Part shown: positions 14,301 to 29,300 of the stretch, one piece after another
Position numbering within the stretch: position 1 is the first letter of the stretch
How the letters are laid out: each line of letters begins with the position of its first letter
NCBI GenBank assembly: GCA_948146395.1
Contig: OX411548.1
Coordinates: 36,588,912-36,652,911, forward strand
Direction of reading: 5' to 3'
DNA: 64,000 nucleotides
DNA from: Fragum whitleyi
Lineage: Eukaryota > Mollusca > Bivalvia > Cardiida > Cardiidae
Position numbers and translations under genes: made by a program
The notes under the pieces: generated by a model
What the model was told of the DNA's origin: nothing
The model's database searches: none
What the model saw: the letters and a program-made list of their open reading frames with translations, nothing else

Positions 14301-17300
14301 AAACAAGAACATTGTCATTAAGGCCCTTTTTCCTGTGATATGGCATGGATCCTTCCCATTTTCTAGAGGGTTCATCCTTGTGATTTGGCCAAAATTCTAA
14401 CCAACTTTCATGAAGATTGGGCCATTTTTTTGTGTAGAGCATAAACAAGAACACTGTCATTAAGGTCCCTTTTCCTGTGATATGGTATGGATCCAGCCCG
14501 TTTTCAAAAGGATTCATCCTTGTGACCTGGCCAACATTCTGACCAAGTTTAATGAAGATTAGGCCATATTTGTGGCCTCTGAAACGTAAACAAGAAAATT
14601 GTGATTTAGGCCCCTTTTCCTGTGATATGGCCTTGGATTCTTCTCATTTTCAAAAGGGGTTCATCCTTGTGACCTGGCCTTCATTCTGACCAAGTTTCAT
14701 GAAGATACGGCCATATTTGTGGCCTCTAGAGTGTAAACAAGAAAATTATTAATAAGGTCCCTTTACCGGTGATATGGCATGGATTCATCCCACTTTCAAT
14801 AGGATTCATCCTTGTGACCTGGCCAACATTCTGACCAAGTTTCATGAAAATTGGGCCATATTTGTGGCCTCTTGAGTGTAAACACTAAGATTGTTGACGC
14901 CGGACAACGTACGAGAGACGAGGCACGACACACAACGGTCATTCAATGATCACAAAAAATCACCTTGAGCGCTTTGTGCTCAGGTGAGCTAAAAATCAAC
15001 TAATAGTATCGTGATATTTCACAATAAATTTCTGATGATAGCGATAGTATCACAATATAAATACTATGATAGTAAAACTAGAGTGATAGTGATTTTCCAA
15101 GCCAATAATCAGCCCTAAAAGAGAAATGAACCCTTTTCACGAAGGCTTATATTATGGTCACAGAAAAATTTGCAAATTTTTTCAGCAATAGTTTTAGTAG
15201 AAACAGAGATATAATAGAAATATAACATTCACATGTTAAAACTTAACCAAGATTTCTAAACCCATGAAGGGTTAAATTTCCACTTAATTAAATATCAGGG
15301 AAATGAAACTTCGACCAAAATGCTGATATTATGGTCACAGTTATACAATAGAGACAGTAAAAACAGAGATTTGTAGCAGTTGCATGTTAAACCTTAAACA
15401 AGAGGACCAAGATGGTCCTAGATCGCTCCCCTGAGTCTCTTTGACTGACATCTCATCAATTAAATAGGCAGATGTCATAAAGGAGATAATTTCTACAAAA
15501 AAACAAGTTTCATGAAGTTTAGACCAAATTTGTAGCCTCTAGAGTTACAACAAGAAAATTATCATAAAGACCCCTTTTCCTGTGATAAAACATGGATATC
15601 TCCCATTTTCAATAGGGTTATGATCTGACCAAAATTCTGACCATGTTTCATGAAGATTGGGCCATATTTGTGGCCTCTAGCAAGTAAACAATAAAATTGT
15701 CATTAAGGCCCCTTTTCTCGTGATATGGCATGGATCCTTCCCATTTTCAATAGGTTTTATCCTTGTGACCTGGCCAACATTCAGACCAAGTTTCATGAAG
15801 ATTGGGCCATATTTGTGGTCTCTAGAGTGTTAACAAGAAAATTGGTCATAAGGCCCCTTTTCCTGTGATTTGGCATTGATCCTTCCCATTTTCGATAGGG
15901 TTCATCCTTGCGACCTTACCAACATTCTGACCAAGTTTCATGAAGATTGGATCATATTTGTGGCCTCTAGAGTGTAAACAAGAAAATTGTCAATAAGGCT
16001 CCTTTTCCCGTGATATGGCATGGATCCTTCCCATTTTTGATAGGGTTCATTCTTGCGACCTGGCCATTATTCAGACCAAGTTTCATGAAGATTGGGCCAT
16101 ATTTGTGGTCTCTAGAGTGTAAACAAGAAAATTGGTCATAAGGCTCCTTTTCCCGTGATATGGCATGGATCCTTCCCATTTTCAATAGGGTTCATCCTTG
16201 TGACCTGGCCAACATTCAGACCAAGTTTCATGAAGATTGGGCCATATTTGTGGTCACTAGAGTGTAAACAAGAAAATTGGTCATAAGGCCCCTTTTCCCG
16301 TGATTTGGCATGGATCCTTCCCATTTTCGATAGGGTTAATCCTTGTGACCTGACCAACATTCTGACAAAGTTTCATGAAGATTGGGCCATATTTGTGGTC
16401 TCTAGAGTGTAAACAAGAAAATTGGTCATAAGGCCCCTTTTCCTGTGATTTGGCATTGATCCTTCCCATTTTCGATAGGGTTCATCCTTGCGACCTGACC
16501 AACATTCTGACCAAGTTTCATGAAGATTGGATCATATTTGTGGCCTCTAGAGTGTAAACACTTAAATTGTTGACGCCTGACGACGGACGACGGACGACGC
16601 ACACCGCACGACGGACGACGGACATTCAATGATCACAAAAGCTCACCTTGAGCACGATGTGCTCAGGTGAGCTAAAAAAGCATTACGTCGATGCTGACAC
16701 TGACACCTACACCAATGCCTGAGTGACAAAAATGCAGTAGATGTCCAGCTATTTCTCTATCTTATAATTGCGACCGCATTGTAGGTTCTCCTTAAAAGGG
16801 ATCCTTCTTAATTTTAATTCTTAATTTTTTAATAAAATGAATAAATTGCGCTATTTATTCGTCTTAAAAAACGCCATGAAATTTAAATCTTCACGTGAGA
16901 ATTTAATCGTACTTACGACAGCAGAAATTGCTAAGTCCGTAAACTATAATTAATCAATATCCTGATCCACAAAAAAACGTGTTGATGCTGGCTGAAGGAC
17001 GCCTAATTACTGGCTGCTGGATTGCTGCCTTATCTCTCTGTGGGGCCCATCAAGGGTTTACGGGAATTGAAATAGCTCTCCTATTCTATGAATGGTTGAG
17101 ATAAAAACTTACCACTACAACATTCATACAGAGAGTCACACCAACCCCACCAAACATCTGGTGGATCAACATATATGATACACCAGGGGTCAGCAAAATG
17201 TAGTGGTCTACAATAGGATCCTGCATTGTTCACTGAGTCACCATCAAACCAGAAATATTCATCCTCTCTATAGTTTTTTTGATCAGCTTGTTTCCTACAA

Positions 17301-20300
17301 AATGTCAATAGAGAATCAAAGCACTGAAAGTACTGATGGTGAACGAATCTGTTGGCATTCTAAAGTGATATATTGAATTCGTTGAGAAGAGAAATTATAA
17401 ATGTAAAGAATAATCAAGGGAAAGTGTCTCGTCAAAATTCTAAATTCAAAGAAAGAGAAAGGAAAAGAGGAAAAGAAAGGTAGAGAGAGTGACAGACAGA
17501 GACAGACTGATAGACAGATAATGATAAGCCTAGAGAAAAGAAAACAGGCAACTATAGTGTCAAGACTAATGATTCTTTTCTTAATAGCAGTCAGAAAGGT
17601 AATTCAATTTCCACATGCAGAACCCATATTTTAGTAGTCTTTCTGCATTTTGACTTTAAAACGTCATCCGCTATGGCTCTGGAACGACCTGAATGGGGTC
17701 CCCCCATCCTCCAAATTGAAAGACTGCTGTTTCGGAATTGTAATTACAGGGTCTTGGTCTCTTTCAGTAATATTCAGTCTTGTGAAAGAATGATTATCTG
17801 CTGCCATTGCATAAAAAAGAATCAAAGAAAAACAATTCGATAAAATTTATGAAGGAAGGAATTTTGTACAGCTAATAAATTGTCCAAATATAGTTTTTTT
17901 TTTAAATACTATTGTTCCTACCAAACGGTGGATAATCATAAACCGAAGAGGGTAGAAGATGGCAGCTACGTAGGGATGTATGATAATTATAGTTCTGGTG
18001 TGGGAAATACTAATTTCCATGTTAAGGTAAAGGTGCTCCAGTCCACAGGCGATTGATTCACAATCCAAATTTCGTTTTTTGAAATATTTTACATACTTCC
18101 GGAAAAACAAATAGATGAATAATTGGATTGAGGAAATTCCAGAGCCATCTGAGGGATAGAAGCGCTACTAAACAGTTGTAGTTACTATGTCAAGTACTTT
18201 GAAGAAAAATATTTTGTTATCAGTGTAAAACTAGGGGACAAAAAATGCCGTTAGGGACTTAAACAAAGCGGCTGCAGGATAAGTATTCTATAGTTACGAC
18301 GTTTCAGTCTCCATACAATGTTAAAATTTGAAATTAGATCTATCGTGTCTGAATATTTGTTCATTTGATTCTTTTATTCATTTATCTTTTTACGACATTC
18401 ATATATTAAGAGTAAATCGTACCGAGATTGCTATATCCCGTTTTCCAGCCTTGTTTGAAACGAAAAAAAAAAAAGGGAATGGGATTCGGGGAATATGATA
18501 CAAAAATACCCTTAACCGAAGATATTTACATTACACAAGTATCCAACAACAAGGTTTAAGATAACAAGAGGGCCATTGGCCCTTAAGCGCTCACCTTAGG
18601 CATATATTTACAAAGGAAGCAAAGTGCCAACACTACTTATTTGAAATTCATTACTGGCTTAACAAAAGTCAAAGATATCAAGACGACATACATTTGAGTC
18701 AAATATACTGCCCCTAGAGTGCACACAAGGTTTTTCTAGAATTTGACCCCTTGACCCCATTTTGATCAGACTTGACCCAATTTTGATCTAGACCGAGATT
18801 TGTTTGAGACAAACATTCTGACCAAGTTTCAAGACATTTGGGCCAAAAATGTGGCCTCTAAAGCGCACACAAGGTTTTTCTAAAATTTGACACACACCCC
18901 TTTGACCCCATTTTTGACCCCACCTGACCCAATTTTGAACTTGACCGAGATTTGATGGAGACAAACATTCTGACCAAATTTCAAGACATTTGGGCCAAAA
19001 ATGTGGCCTCTAGAGTGCACACAAAGTTTTTTAAAATTTGATTCCCTTGACCTAATTTTTGACCCCACTTGACCGAAATTTGAACTTGACCGAGATTTGA
19101 TGGAGACAAATATTCTGATCAAGTTTCAAGACATTTGGGCCAAAAATGTGGCCTCTAGAGTACACATAAGGTTTCTCTAAAATGTAACCCCTTGACCCAC
19201 TTTTTGACCCCACCTGACCCAATTTTGAGTTCACTGAAATTTTATGGAGACAAACATTCTGACCAAATTTCAAGACATTTAGGCCAAATGTGGCCTCTAG
19301 AGTGCACACAAGGTTTTTCTAAAATTTGACCCCTTGACCCAATTTTTGACCCCACTTGACCAAATTTCGAACTTGACCGAGATTTGATGGGGACAAACAT
19401 TCTGACCAAGTTTCAAGACATTTGGGCCAAAAATGTGGCCTCTAAAGCGCACACAAGGTTTTTCTAAAAGTTGACCCCTTGACCCAATTTTTGACCATAT
19501 TTCAAACATGACCGAGATTTGATGGAGACAAACATTCTGACCAAGTTTCAAGACATTTGGGCAAAAAATGTGGCCAAGAGAGTGCACACAAAGTTTTTCT
19601 AAAATTTGACCCCTTGACCCCATTTTTGACCCCACTTGATCCAATTTCAAACTTGACCAAGATTTGATAGAGACAAACATTCTGACCAAGTTTCAAGACA
19701 TTTGGGCCAAAAATGTGGTCTCTAGAGTGCACTCAAGGTTTTCCTAAAATTTGACCCCCTGACCCCATTTTTGACCCCACTCAACCCAATTTGAACTTGA
19801 CCGAGCTTTAATAGGGACAAACATCCTGACCAAGTTTCAAGACATTTGGGCCAAAAATGTGGCCCCCAGAGTGCACACAAAGTTTTTCTAAAATTTGACC
19901 CCTTGACCCCATTTTTGACCCCACTTGATCCAATTTCAAACTTGAACAAGATTTGATAGAGACAAACATTCTGACCAAGTTTTAAGACATTTGGGCCAAA
20001 AATGTGGTCACTAGAGTGCACACAAGGTTTTTATAAAATTTGACCCCCTGACACCATTTTTGACCCCACTAAACCCAATTTCGAACTTGACCTAGCTATA
20101 ATAGAGAAAAACACCCTGACCAAGTTTCAAGACATTTGGGCAAAAAATGTGGCCCCCAGAGTGCACACAAGGTTTTTCTAAAATTTGACCCCTTGACCCC
20201 ATTTTTGACCCCACTTGACCCAATTTCAAACTTGACCGAGATTTGATGGAGACAAACATTCTGACCAAGTTTCAAGACATTTGGGCCAAAAATGTGGTCT

Positions 20301-23300
20301 CTAGAGTGCACACAAGGTTTTTCTAAAATTTGACCCCTTGACCCCATTTTTGACCCCACTTGACCCAATTTCGAACTTAACCGAGATTTAATGGTGACAA
20401 ACATTCTGACCAAGTTTCAAGACATTTGGGCCAAAAATGTGGCCCCTAGAGTGCACACAAGGTTTTCCTAAAATTTGACCCCTTGACCCCATTTTTGACC
20501 CCACTTGACCCAATTTCGAACTTGACCGAGATTTGATGGTGACACACATTCTGACCAAGTTTCAAGACATTTGGGCCAAGAATGTGGCCTCTAGAGTGCA
20601 CACAAGGTAAAGTTTGACGACGGACGATGGACGACGGACGCCGGACAGCAGCCCATCACAATAGCTCACCTTGAGCGCTTCGTGCTCAGGTGAGCTAAAA
20701 ATGGGATTTAAGCAAGAGATGTAAATTTGGTAGTAGAGAACATAAGTTGTCTGGCAATGGGTTAAATTTCACTTCATTTTAACAGTTTTGAGTTCTACTG
20801 ATGTTGAAATGATTTTCAGAGGTTTCCACTATTATAACATATAGAGAAATGACCTCCGCCCATAAAAGACATATTTTTCATCCAATGACAATAATTTTTG
20901 GCTGCATGATAATGGATCACCCAAAGATCATACTAATGAAGTTTGATTGATATCCATCAGTTACATTCTTAGAAAATGATTTTCAAAGTTTCCGCTTTAA
21001 AACATATAGAGAAATGACCTCCCCCCATAAAATACATATTTTTCATCCGATCACAATAATTTTTGGTAGACTGATAAAAAAGAATCAAGGAACATTCCAA
21101 TGAAATTTGATCGATATCCATCACTTACATTCTGAGAAAATGATTTTCAAAGTTTCCACTATATAACATATAGATAAATGACCTCTGCCCATAAAACATA
21201 TTTTCCATCCGATCACAATAATTTTGGGTAGACTGATAAAGGCTCACCCAAGGATCATTCATGTAAAATTTGGTTGATATGAATGAGTTAGTTTCTGAGA
21301 AAAAGATTTTCAAAGTTTCCACTATATAACATATAGAGAAATGACCTCCGCCCATAAAAAACATATTTTTCATCTGATCAAAATAACCTTTTGTAGACTG
21401 ATAAAGGGTCACCCAAGGATCAGTCATGTAAAATTAAATTGGTATCCATCAATTAGAACCTTAGAAAAGTCACTTTTTACCATATTTGGAAAATAGCCAC
21501 GCCCATTAAATCCATGTTTTTCATTAGATCAAAATTTCTCGAACAACTTTGAAAGAGGGTCTCCCAATGAACATTCCTGTGAAGTTTGGTTGAAATCCAT
21601 CTAGTAGTTTTTGAGTAGAAGATTTTTAAAGAAAAAGTTTTCGACCGGACGCACGGACGGACGGACAGATGCACGGCGGACACAACGCCATGACAATAGT
21701 CCCAATGGCTTTCAGCCAGTGGAGCTAAAAAAATATCTGAGTCAAATGATTAAATCCTAGTCACAACTCATACTGTTAAAACAGGAAAACCCCAGTAAAA
21801 TCTCGTGTGTGACTTATTTCAAAAGCGACGTCCCCGCTTGCAAGAATCTTGGGACTTCAAAGGGTGCCGACACCTTGTGACCCAGCTAGCTCCAGGCGTG
21901 TTGTGTTTTCACTACGAAACACATCCATTTCATGTACCGGGTGCATTTACACATCACAAAATTTTAGGATTAAATACAGTATTATTTATATCATACGTGA
22001 ATAGGTAATGATTTATTAGACCGCTTTGTTGATGGTAGCGGAACATTGAATATTGCATCGTCTGGAACTTCCAATCTTGTACAAATAATAATAATAATAT
22101 TAATGATAATAATCTCGGATTCTGCTACTTCAATCACTTGCTTTTGAAAGCTGCAATTAATGGTTGAAGGTGACCGTTTTCGATAGATGACTTTAAATGA
22201 CAGAATTACAATTCATTAGGTAACATTTTATTTTATTTTTTAAATTTATAGCCCAAATAGATAGATAGGAAAGCGTATTGGGAAGCGCACGTATTTCAAT
22301 CGATAATTACGAACATGTTAACCATTTGCTTCTCTTAGGTACCAAAATACATATTTTTTTTAATTAAGTGAAAGGGTCTGAAATAATAGCGCCAACGACG
22401 AATGAAGAATGCTAGTATCACGCCATTAACGAAATAAACAGTGATTTTGTACAGAGAAGTCTTGAGAGAAGTCTTGAGAGATACTAAATTGAATCTAAAG
22501 AGGTACCGCTTTATTTAAAACCTATTAAAATCCTACAGGATTTTCCTTACACAGTATAAAACACTAGTGAACGAAAATTTTGTTCACCAAAAATGGAATA
22601 GATAAAAGATGACCCTTTGTTTTAGTGAAAGATTGATTTAAATCTTATTGAGTGAACAATAAAAGCTATATTTTCACTTGTGGCAGGGCCACAAGCAAAA
22701 ATATAGTTTTGTTGTTCATAAAATGAAATACAAATCCATCTAACACTGAAACAAACCATTTCTTTATTTCTCTTATGCAATAATGAGACAAAATATAAAA
22801 TTTTAAGACATATTTTCTTGAAGCCCGTAATTTTGCACATGTTTACTAAGCATTATCAATGATAACATAATATATTATGCCCTGCGTGGATTATGTCAAA
22901 AATCATACCTGTATAACCATCAAACCAGAAATAATTTTATCATGCAATGAAGCCTGAATTGACCAGATATCACCTATCTGATAACATAACATGATATCAC
23001 AAAGTCTATTTCTAGAAACAAATTTACATACAATCTCACCTGAATTTCTTTGATTACTGAGGGTTAATTACAATTAAGCACACAAAATTGATTGCATGAT
23101 AAATAGAATAACATGTAAGTGTCTTAAAATGTCATTGTTATCTGGTCTCGGCTGTGAGAAATTCTTCTTTCCTATATAACATCAAAAGAGAGAAATGGAA
23201 TAAATACAGGATAATTGTTTGTTTCAGTATAGAATTGATTGATATCTTATTGTGATAATATAGCCTTTGTTGTTCACCAAACAAATATCATTCTTATTTG

Positions 23301-26300
23301 AAAAACAAATGATTTTTCTATTTCTTAAATGCAAAATTGAGACAAAATGTGAAAATGTTGGGACAAATTTTCATAAAGTGTGTCATTTTGCAACTAATGC
23401 AATTTTCATGAATTTCCATTTCGATGGCTCAGCACAAAACAGTTGTAACTGCCTATAAACATAAAGGCAGTTACAACTGTTTCACGCTGAGCCAACAATT
23501 TATTTAGCCCTGCACGGATAATGTCAAAAAGGGTAACCATTGACAATCAAACCAAAAAAATCCTCTCTATGGTCTCCTGTATTAGCTTTTTTCCTACATA
23601 ACATCAAACAGAGAAATGGAATAAAAAAATTTGCTTGGTTTTTAAGGCCCTTAATGCCACTTTTAATAATCTTTAACACTCATATTCCCATGGCTGGAGA
23701 AACTTACAATGAATTCCTAGTAACTCTCATACTAGTATAACCACAACATATTTTCACAGCCTCCAGCTGTTACACCCTACATCTATAGGTCTACAATTAT
23801 CAACCCATATTTGGAAGGCAAATAGTTGGAAAGGATGAGTGCCACCATTGGGAATTGAACAAGAGACAAATGATAGTCTGACATTCTACCAAGACAGTGG
23901 CAATAGATAGAGGATAATCTTTTGTTTCAGTACAAGATTGATTACTGGACAAAAAAGTTAGGGATCAAAATTCAAAATTCATATTTTTGGCTGGAAATTA
24001 TTAATTTTGTGAGTTTTGTCTGTGAATCTGATTGTTCCTTGGAGTACCCTCTTCCAATTTAAGGCATAATAAAGCACATGCTATTCAACAACGACCAGGA
24101 CTAAGGATAATTGTCATATTAATGCCTAAAATAAAGTGAATATGGATTTTCCTATCTCTAATTCTTGCTTTTATGTGGAAACCAAGTGATCTTCTTTTGT
24201 CTTCTTCCCGCATATTCGTGTTTTTGAACTTTCTATTTGCCAAATACTCCGAGAAGCATCATTTTTAAATCGGAGATTTATACCGTTCTCCAGAAATCCA
24301 GTCTGTTTGACCCACTACATTTTTACCTTTATCTTCTGAGCAATGTGTTCAAACCAAATTATGTGTTTTCAAACACCGAAGAAACGGCCTTTTCAGTCAC
24401 AATCTACAAACTTTGTTTTTATCTTATTTACTTTTCGACAAATAGAGAAGAGGCTAATACAAAATTTGATGTAATTTTCGCTTTTAGTAATTAACAGTTA
24501 GTATTTTCAGTGTTTATAACAAGATTTTCAGTTGAGTAAAGGAGTTGAAACGTACAATAGGTTAACTGTAAAATAAATTTGTAGCACTTGCAATATTACT
24601 GCTCTGATTTTTTTCTCGAACGGTCATTTACCAGTTGTAGGGCTGACAACCAATCAAATTCTGTTATGATTATCACTCGGTCAAAACCCACGCGTAAATT
24701 CAGACCACGTGGTAGATGCAAATGGACATCGTCTGCTCGAAATGTGTCAATTAAGTTGTTTGTCATTGGTCAATGGTCGTCTGCACTCTGACAGGGAGAT
24801 GGGAAGTCTACTGGTGGAATGAGTACTGTTGACTATGTGTTAACAAATAGAAATAATTTTGAAATATTTGATTTCAATGAGCACTCTGATCACACGCCAA
24901 TCCTATTTTCACTAAATTCAAATTTCAGTATGAAGAAAAATTATTCAACAACAAATAAACCGACAAAAACATACGATAAACTGATATAGGATAGCAGTAA
25001 GAGCGATTTTTTTTTAGAATAACTCATGAAAGTGTTGCTAGAGTGCTGCTAGATTCAATCGATTGGCAAGTAACCAAAGATATAAATAGCATAGTTGCCG
25101 ATTTCACGTGTTTCTTGAGGGAAAATGCATTTATAGTATTTGGGAAAACCCAATGCTTGAAAAACAAACATGTTGGTAATCAAAATTGTAAATAGTTTAA
25201 TGAAAAATGTTTTGTTGCTAAACAGGCTTTTAAACTCTAGAGAGAGGAATAATATTAACAGACAAGCTTTTAGCTTGGCGTGTGCTCATTATAACAACGT
25301 AAAAAAATCTGCTAAGAAATAATTTAGACTAGCAGAGGGCTATCGAATCAGCAAACTTTCAAAATCGGACCCACAGGGTTGGATGAGCTGGCGTTGTCCT
25401 CGAAAAGATGGAGTGTTTAGACAAAAAACTCACAAATTGGGAAAATATTTTACCAACTTTTATTGTCCAAATTTGAGCCCTTTTGATTGGCAAACTATTG
25501 CACTATCCCAGCCTCTCAATGATGTCCGATTTACAGTGCTGACAGCACTTTGATTTCTATATAGCAAGCTCAATGTGCATTTGGAATGTTTTCAGCCGAA
25601 CCAACCTTAAGAAATGTGGTCAGTCAGTTAAATATTGCAAAAGGGTTTGTTCTAGACCCTAGAATCACTTCAACTGGACTGACTCTCTGCGCCAAAGGCA
25701 ACAATTGTGTGTATAGCCGGATATTTCAGCTTATAATGATCATTGGATAAGTAACTTTGGAAGGTTCAACATGTTTCAGGTGTCTGTAAGACTTCAGACA
25801 TGTATGCGAAAGGCAAGTGTCGACCCAGACATTCAAGAGCGTGCCCTTGACTTCTCATATGCTTAATAACAGACTAGCTGTACAGCCAGTGTTGATGAGA
25901 CCCATTAAATTCCAAGTCTACTCTGAGAAAGTAACCATGTGGATTTAAAGTTGGGTATCTGACAGCTTTTCTTTTCATAGACAAGTCCAGCTTTTGTATT
26001 GATTTTAAACCTGTTAAGAGAAGAGTGTGTAAAATACCAAGTGCACTTCCTTGAGACTTTGTTTCCATAAATTGGCCAATCTTTCAATTGCGTTATTCAA
26101 GTTTTTGTCCCCCATCAAAATGGTTTGCCACCAGAACATAGACATCATAGATAGAGTTGTGCCAAGTGGTTTGTACTATAAATTGGGGAATTCTCTTGCA
26201 TTGCAACTGCTATTGTGGATGGTTTCTTTCAAATGGGTGAATGAGCGCACTCATAGGAATTTTGTTTCCAAAAAGTACCGTGCAATTGGAAATCTTGTTG

Positions 26301-29300
26301 GAACAGTCTTGACCTGTTGCTCCAGACTTTTAGATTCATCAGAGCATACATAAGGCTTATTGCAAACAAAAGATCTTGGACCAAAAACGCATATCTAAAT
26401 CACAAGATAAGCTTGTTCATGCGATAACAATAGAATGGAGAGGAATTCCTTAAATGTGCCACAAATAATGGATAAGAAGGGCACAGAGGCACTGTAAAGC
26501 GATTATTCATGCAAATTGAAGCCACCCATGGAACTGTCAGTGCAATTCTTTAAATTTAGGGTAACTGGTGAAACGAACTTACAATTCGTTTTAAAGGGTA
26601 TGTTAGGTTTTCTTTTCATGAAGCAGTATCTTTAGACAAAATTTTGTTACTTTTTGTAAAACTATGCTTAGGGAAGGCGAACACATATAACAGAACAAAT
26701 TTAGGTTGAAAATGAAGTGTACCCTTTAGGAAATAATAATTGAAGTTTTGATCCCTTACTTTTTGCCCAGTATATTTCATTTTGTAAATAATTGATATCG
26801 AGGAGAAGTTTTTTTTAAAGATTTTAAAGTGAAAGTAAGCCCTGCCCTTCCAATCCCATATTTGGGGGGCAATATTTCTTTATGAAAAATCTAAGTAAAG
26901 GGTCAGCTAAGGAACATTCATGCCATTTTGTTTTTTTGTTGAGATTGGACTGATTGATTGTGAGGAGATTTTCAAAGTTTTTAAAGTGAAAGTAAGCCCT
27001 GCCCTGTCATCCCAATATTTGGGGTCAATGAAAATTTCTTGAACAATTTCAGTAAATGGTCACCCAAGGAACATCTTTGCCAAGTTTCATTGAAAATGAC
27101 CGAATTTTTTGGAAAATATATTAGAGATTTCTAAGTGAAATATACCACTTACTGTCATGCCCATATTTGGGGGTCAATCAAAAAAATTCTTGAGCAATTT
27201 TAGTAAACGGTCACCAAAAGAACATCCATTCCAAGTTTCATTGAAATCAGCCAAATTAATTGGAAGAAGAGTTTTAAAAATTTTATAGAGAAATATGCCC
27301 CTGCCCCATAAAGCCCATATTTGGGAATCAATAAAAAACTCTTGAGCAATTTCAGTAAAGGGTCATCCAAGGAACATCCATGCTAAGTTTCATTGAAATC
27401 AGAAAAATTGGTTTGGAGGGAGATGATTTCACCGTTGACTTCTTTGTATTGTCAGAATGTGATGAGTCTGGCAACATTGACAATAATCCCTGACATCTAT
27501 AGTAAGGCTTCGCACTCTGGCGTAAAACCATTTTTCGTGTCTCTGCAAATGTTAACACCCTCAAAAACATGAATTTACCCTATAAAATACTCCCTTCGAC
27601 TAAAGATGAAGATTCACCTACCAAGACATGCATGGCCATCCACTGTCAATTTGATTTTTCCTCCAATTAAGAAGCTTGATTTCTGTACCATTAAGATAGG
27701 TTCTTGCTGTATAGCAATCTGTGGTATCGGCTGAAAAAAATGAGTGTTTTACAGGGGAACAGATAAGAGCTAGTAATACCACTTAAAAAACTTATTTTTC
27801 ATTTAAACCTTATAATGTGGGTACTCACTTGAATTTTCTCTGTAAGACAATTCCAAAGGGTACCAACAACATACAAGAGGGCCATAGTGGCCCTAAATTA
27901 CTCACCTGAGTTAACTGTTTTAGATCTAACATCTTAACCTCTTTAATGATACCACTTCCTTTCAATCCTGTGTGGGATTTCATGAAGACAATCATTTCAA
28001 CCAATTACAGGTTGATTGATCCAGAAATATGGCCTCTAGAGTGTCTACAAGGTTTTTCTAAGATTTGGCCTCGTGACTCGTTTATGACCCCACTTGACCG
28101 AATTTCAAACTTGACCCAGATTTCATCAAGACAATCAATCTGACCAAATTTCAGATTGGTTGAGCCAAAAACATGGCTTCAAGAGTGACTACAAGGCTTT
28201 TCTAGGATTTGACCTTGTGACCTAGCTTTTGACCCAACTTAACCCAATATCAATCTTGACCCAGATTTTATGAAGACAATCTGGACAATTTTCAGATAGA
28301 TTGACCCAAAACTATTGCCTCTAGAGAGTCTACAATGTTTTTCTTAAGTTTGACCTCATGACTTAGTTTTTGATCCCACTTGACCCATTTTCAAACCTGG
28401 CTTAGATTTCATTAAGACAATTGATATGACTAAATTTCAGATTGATTGAGCCAAAAATATGGCCTCAAGAGTGTCTACAAGCTTTTTCTAAGATTTGACC
28501 TTGTGACCTCGTTTTTGACCCCACTGGACCCAATATCGAAATCATCTGAGATTAAATAAAAACAATTAATCTGAAGAATGTTTAGGTTGATTGACCCAAA
28601 ACTATGGCCTCTAGAGAGTCTACAAGGGTTTTTCTAAAATTTGACCTCATTACCTAGTTTTTGACCCTTTCTAACCTATTTTCAAACTTGGCTTCGATTT
28701 CATCAAGACAATAAGTCTTACCAAATTTCAGGTTGATTGACCCATAAATATGGCCTCTACAGTGACTACAAGGTTTTTCCTAAGATTTGACCTTGTGACC
28801 TTTTTTTTTTCCCAACTTGACCCAATTTCAAACTCATCCCAGATTTCGATAAGACAATCATCCTGACCAATTTTCATGTTGATCAGGCAAAAACTATGTC
28901 CTTAAGTGTGTCAACAAGGTAAATGTTGACATCGGACAATGCACAATGGGAACACACAACCACAAAATCTCACCTAGAGCACTTCATGCTCATCTGAGCA
29001 AAAAATTGGTGCTGTAATTATAGAATAATTTTGATGTAAAATAAAAAAATACAGCCCTCTATCCGTAGTTCTGTTGAAAATTATTTAGTCAAATATTAAT
29101 CACATTGAAAAGTTTTAAAGAACAATCACTATAGTTTATCATTGCATTTTGATTTTCTGACTTTGTGCACAAGTTCACAACAAAAGGGCCAATATGACTC
29201 ATATATGTTTTCTGTGTTTTCCAGTGTAATAATCCCATTTTCAAAACTGTTCATCTTTGTGACCTGTCCACATTCTGAAAAAGTTCCATGCAGATGTGTG

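Noticed and set aside
14149..16676. Regular direct repeats resembling a CRISPR array
   Set aside because: The whole 145-bp unit is repeated with no unique spacers, in a eukaryotic intron with no cas genes.
14263..20413. Many 60-130-codon minus-strand ORFs through the arrays
   Set aside because: They are by-products of 145-bp repeats: the same peptide recurs in shifting frames, the unit is not a multiple of three, and no splice or start pattern fits.
24590..25430. Active retrotransposon
   Set aside because: Several stops and frame breaks, and no reverse-transcriptase catalytic motif seen.
26051..26353. 100-codon plus-strand ORF
   Set aside because: No recognised domain, no splice context and close to a decayed retroelement; not enough to call a gene.
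27834..27844. Possible 9- or 11-nt microexon before a GTGAGT donor
   Set aside because: Too short to tell from chance; the 9-nt version needs a poor acceptor (ACAGAG) and the 11-nt version leaves the wrong phase.
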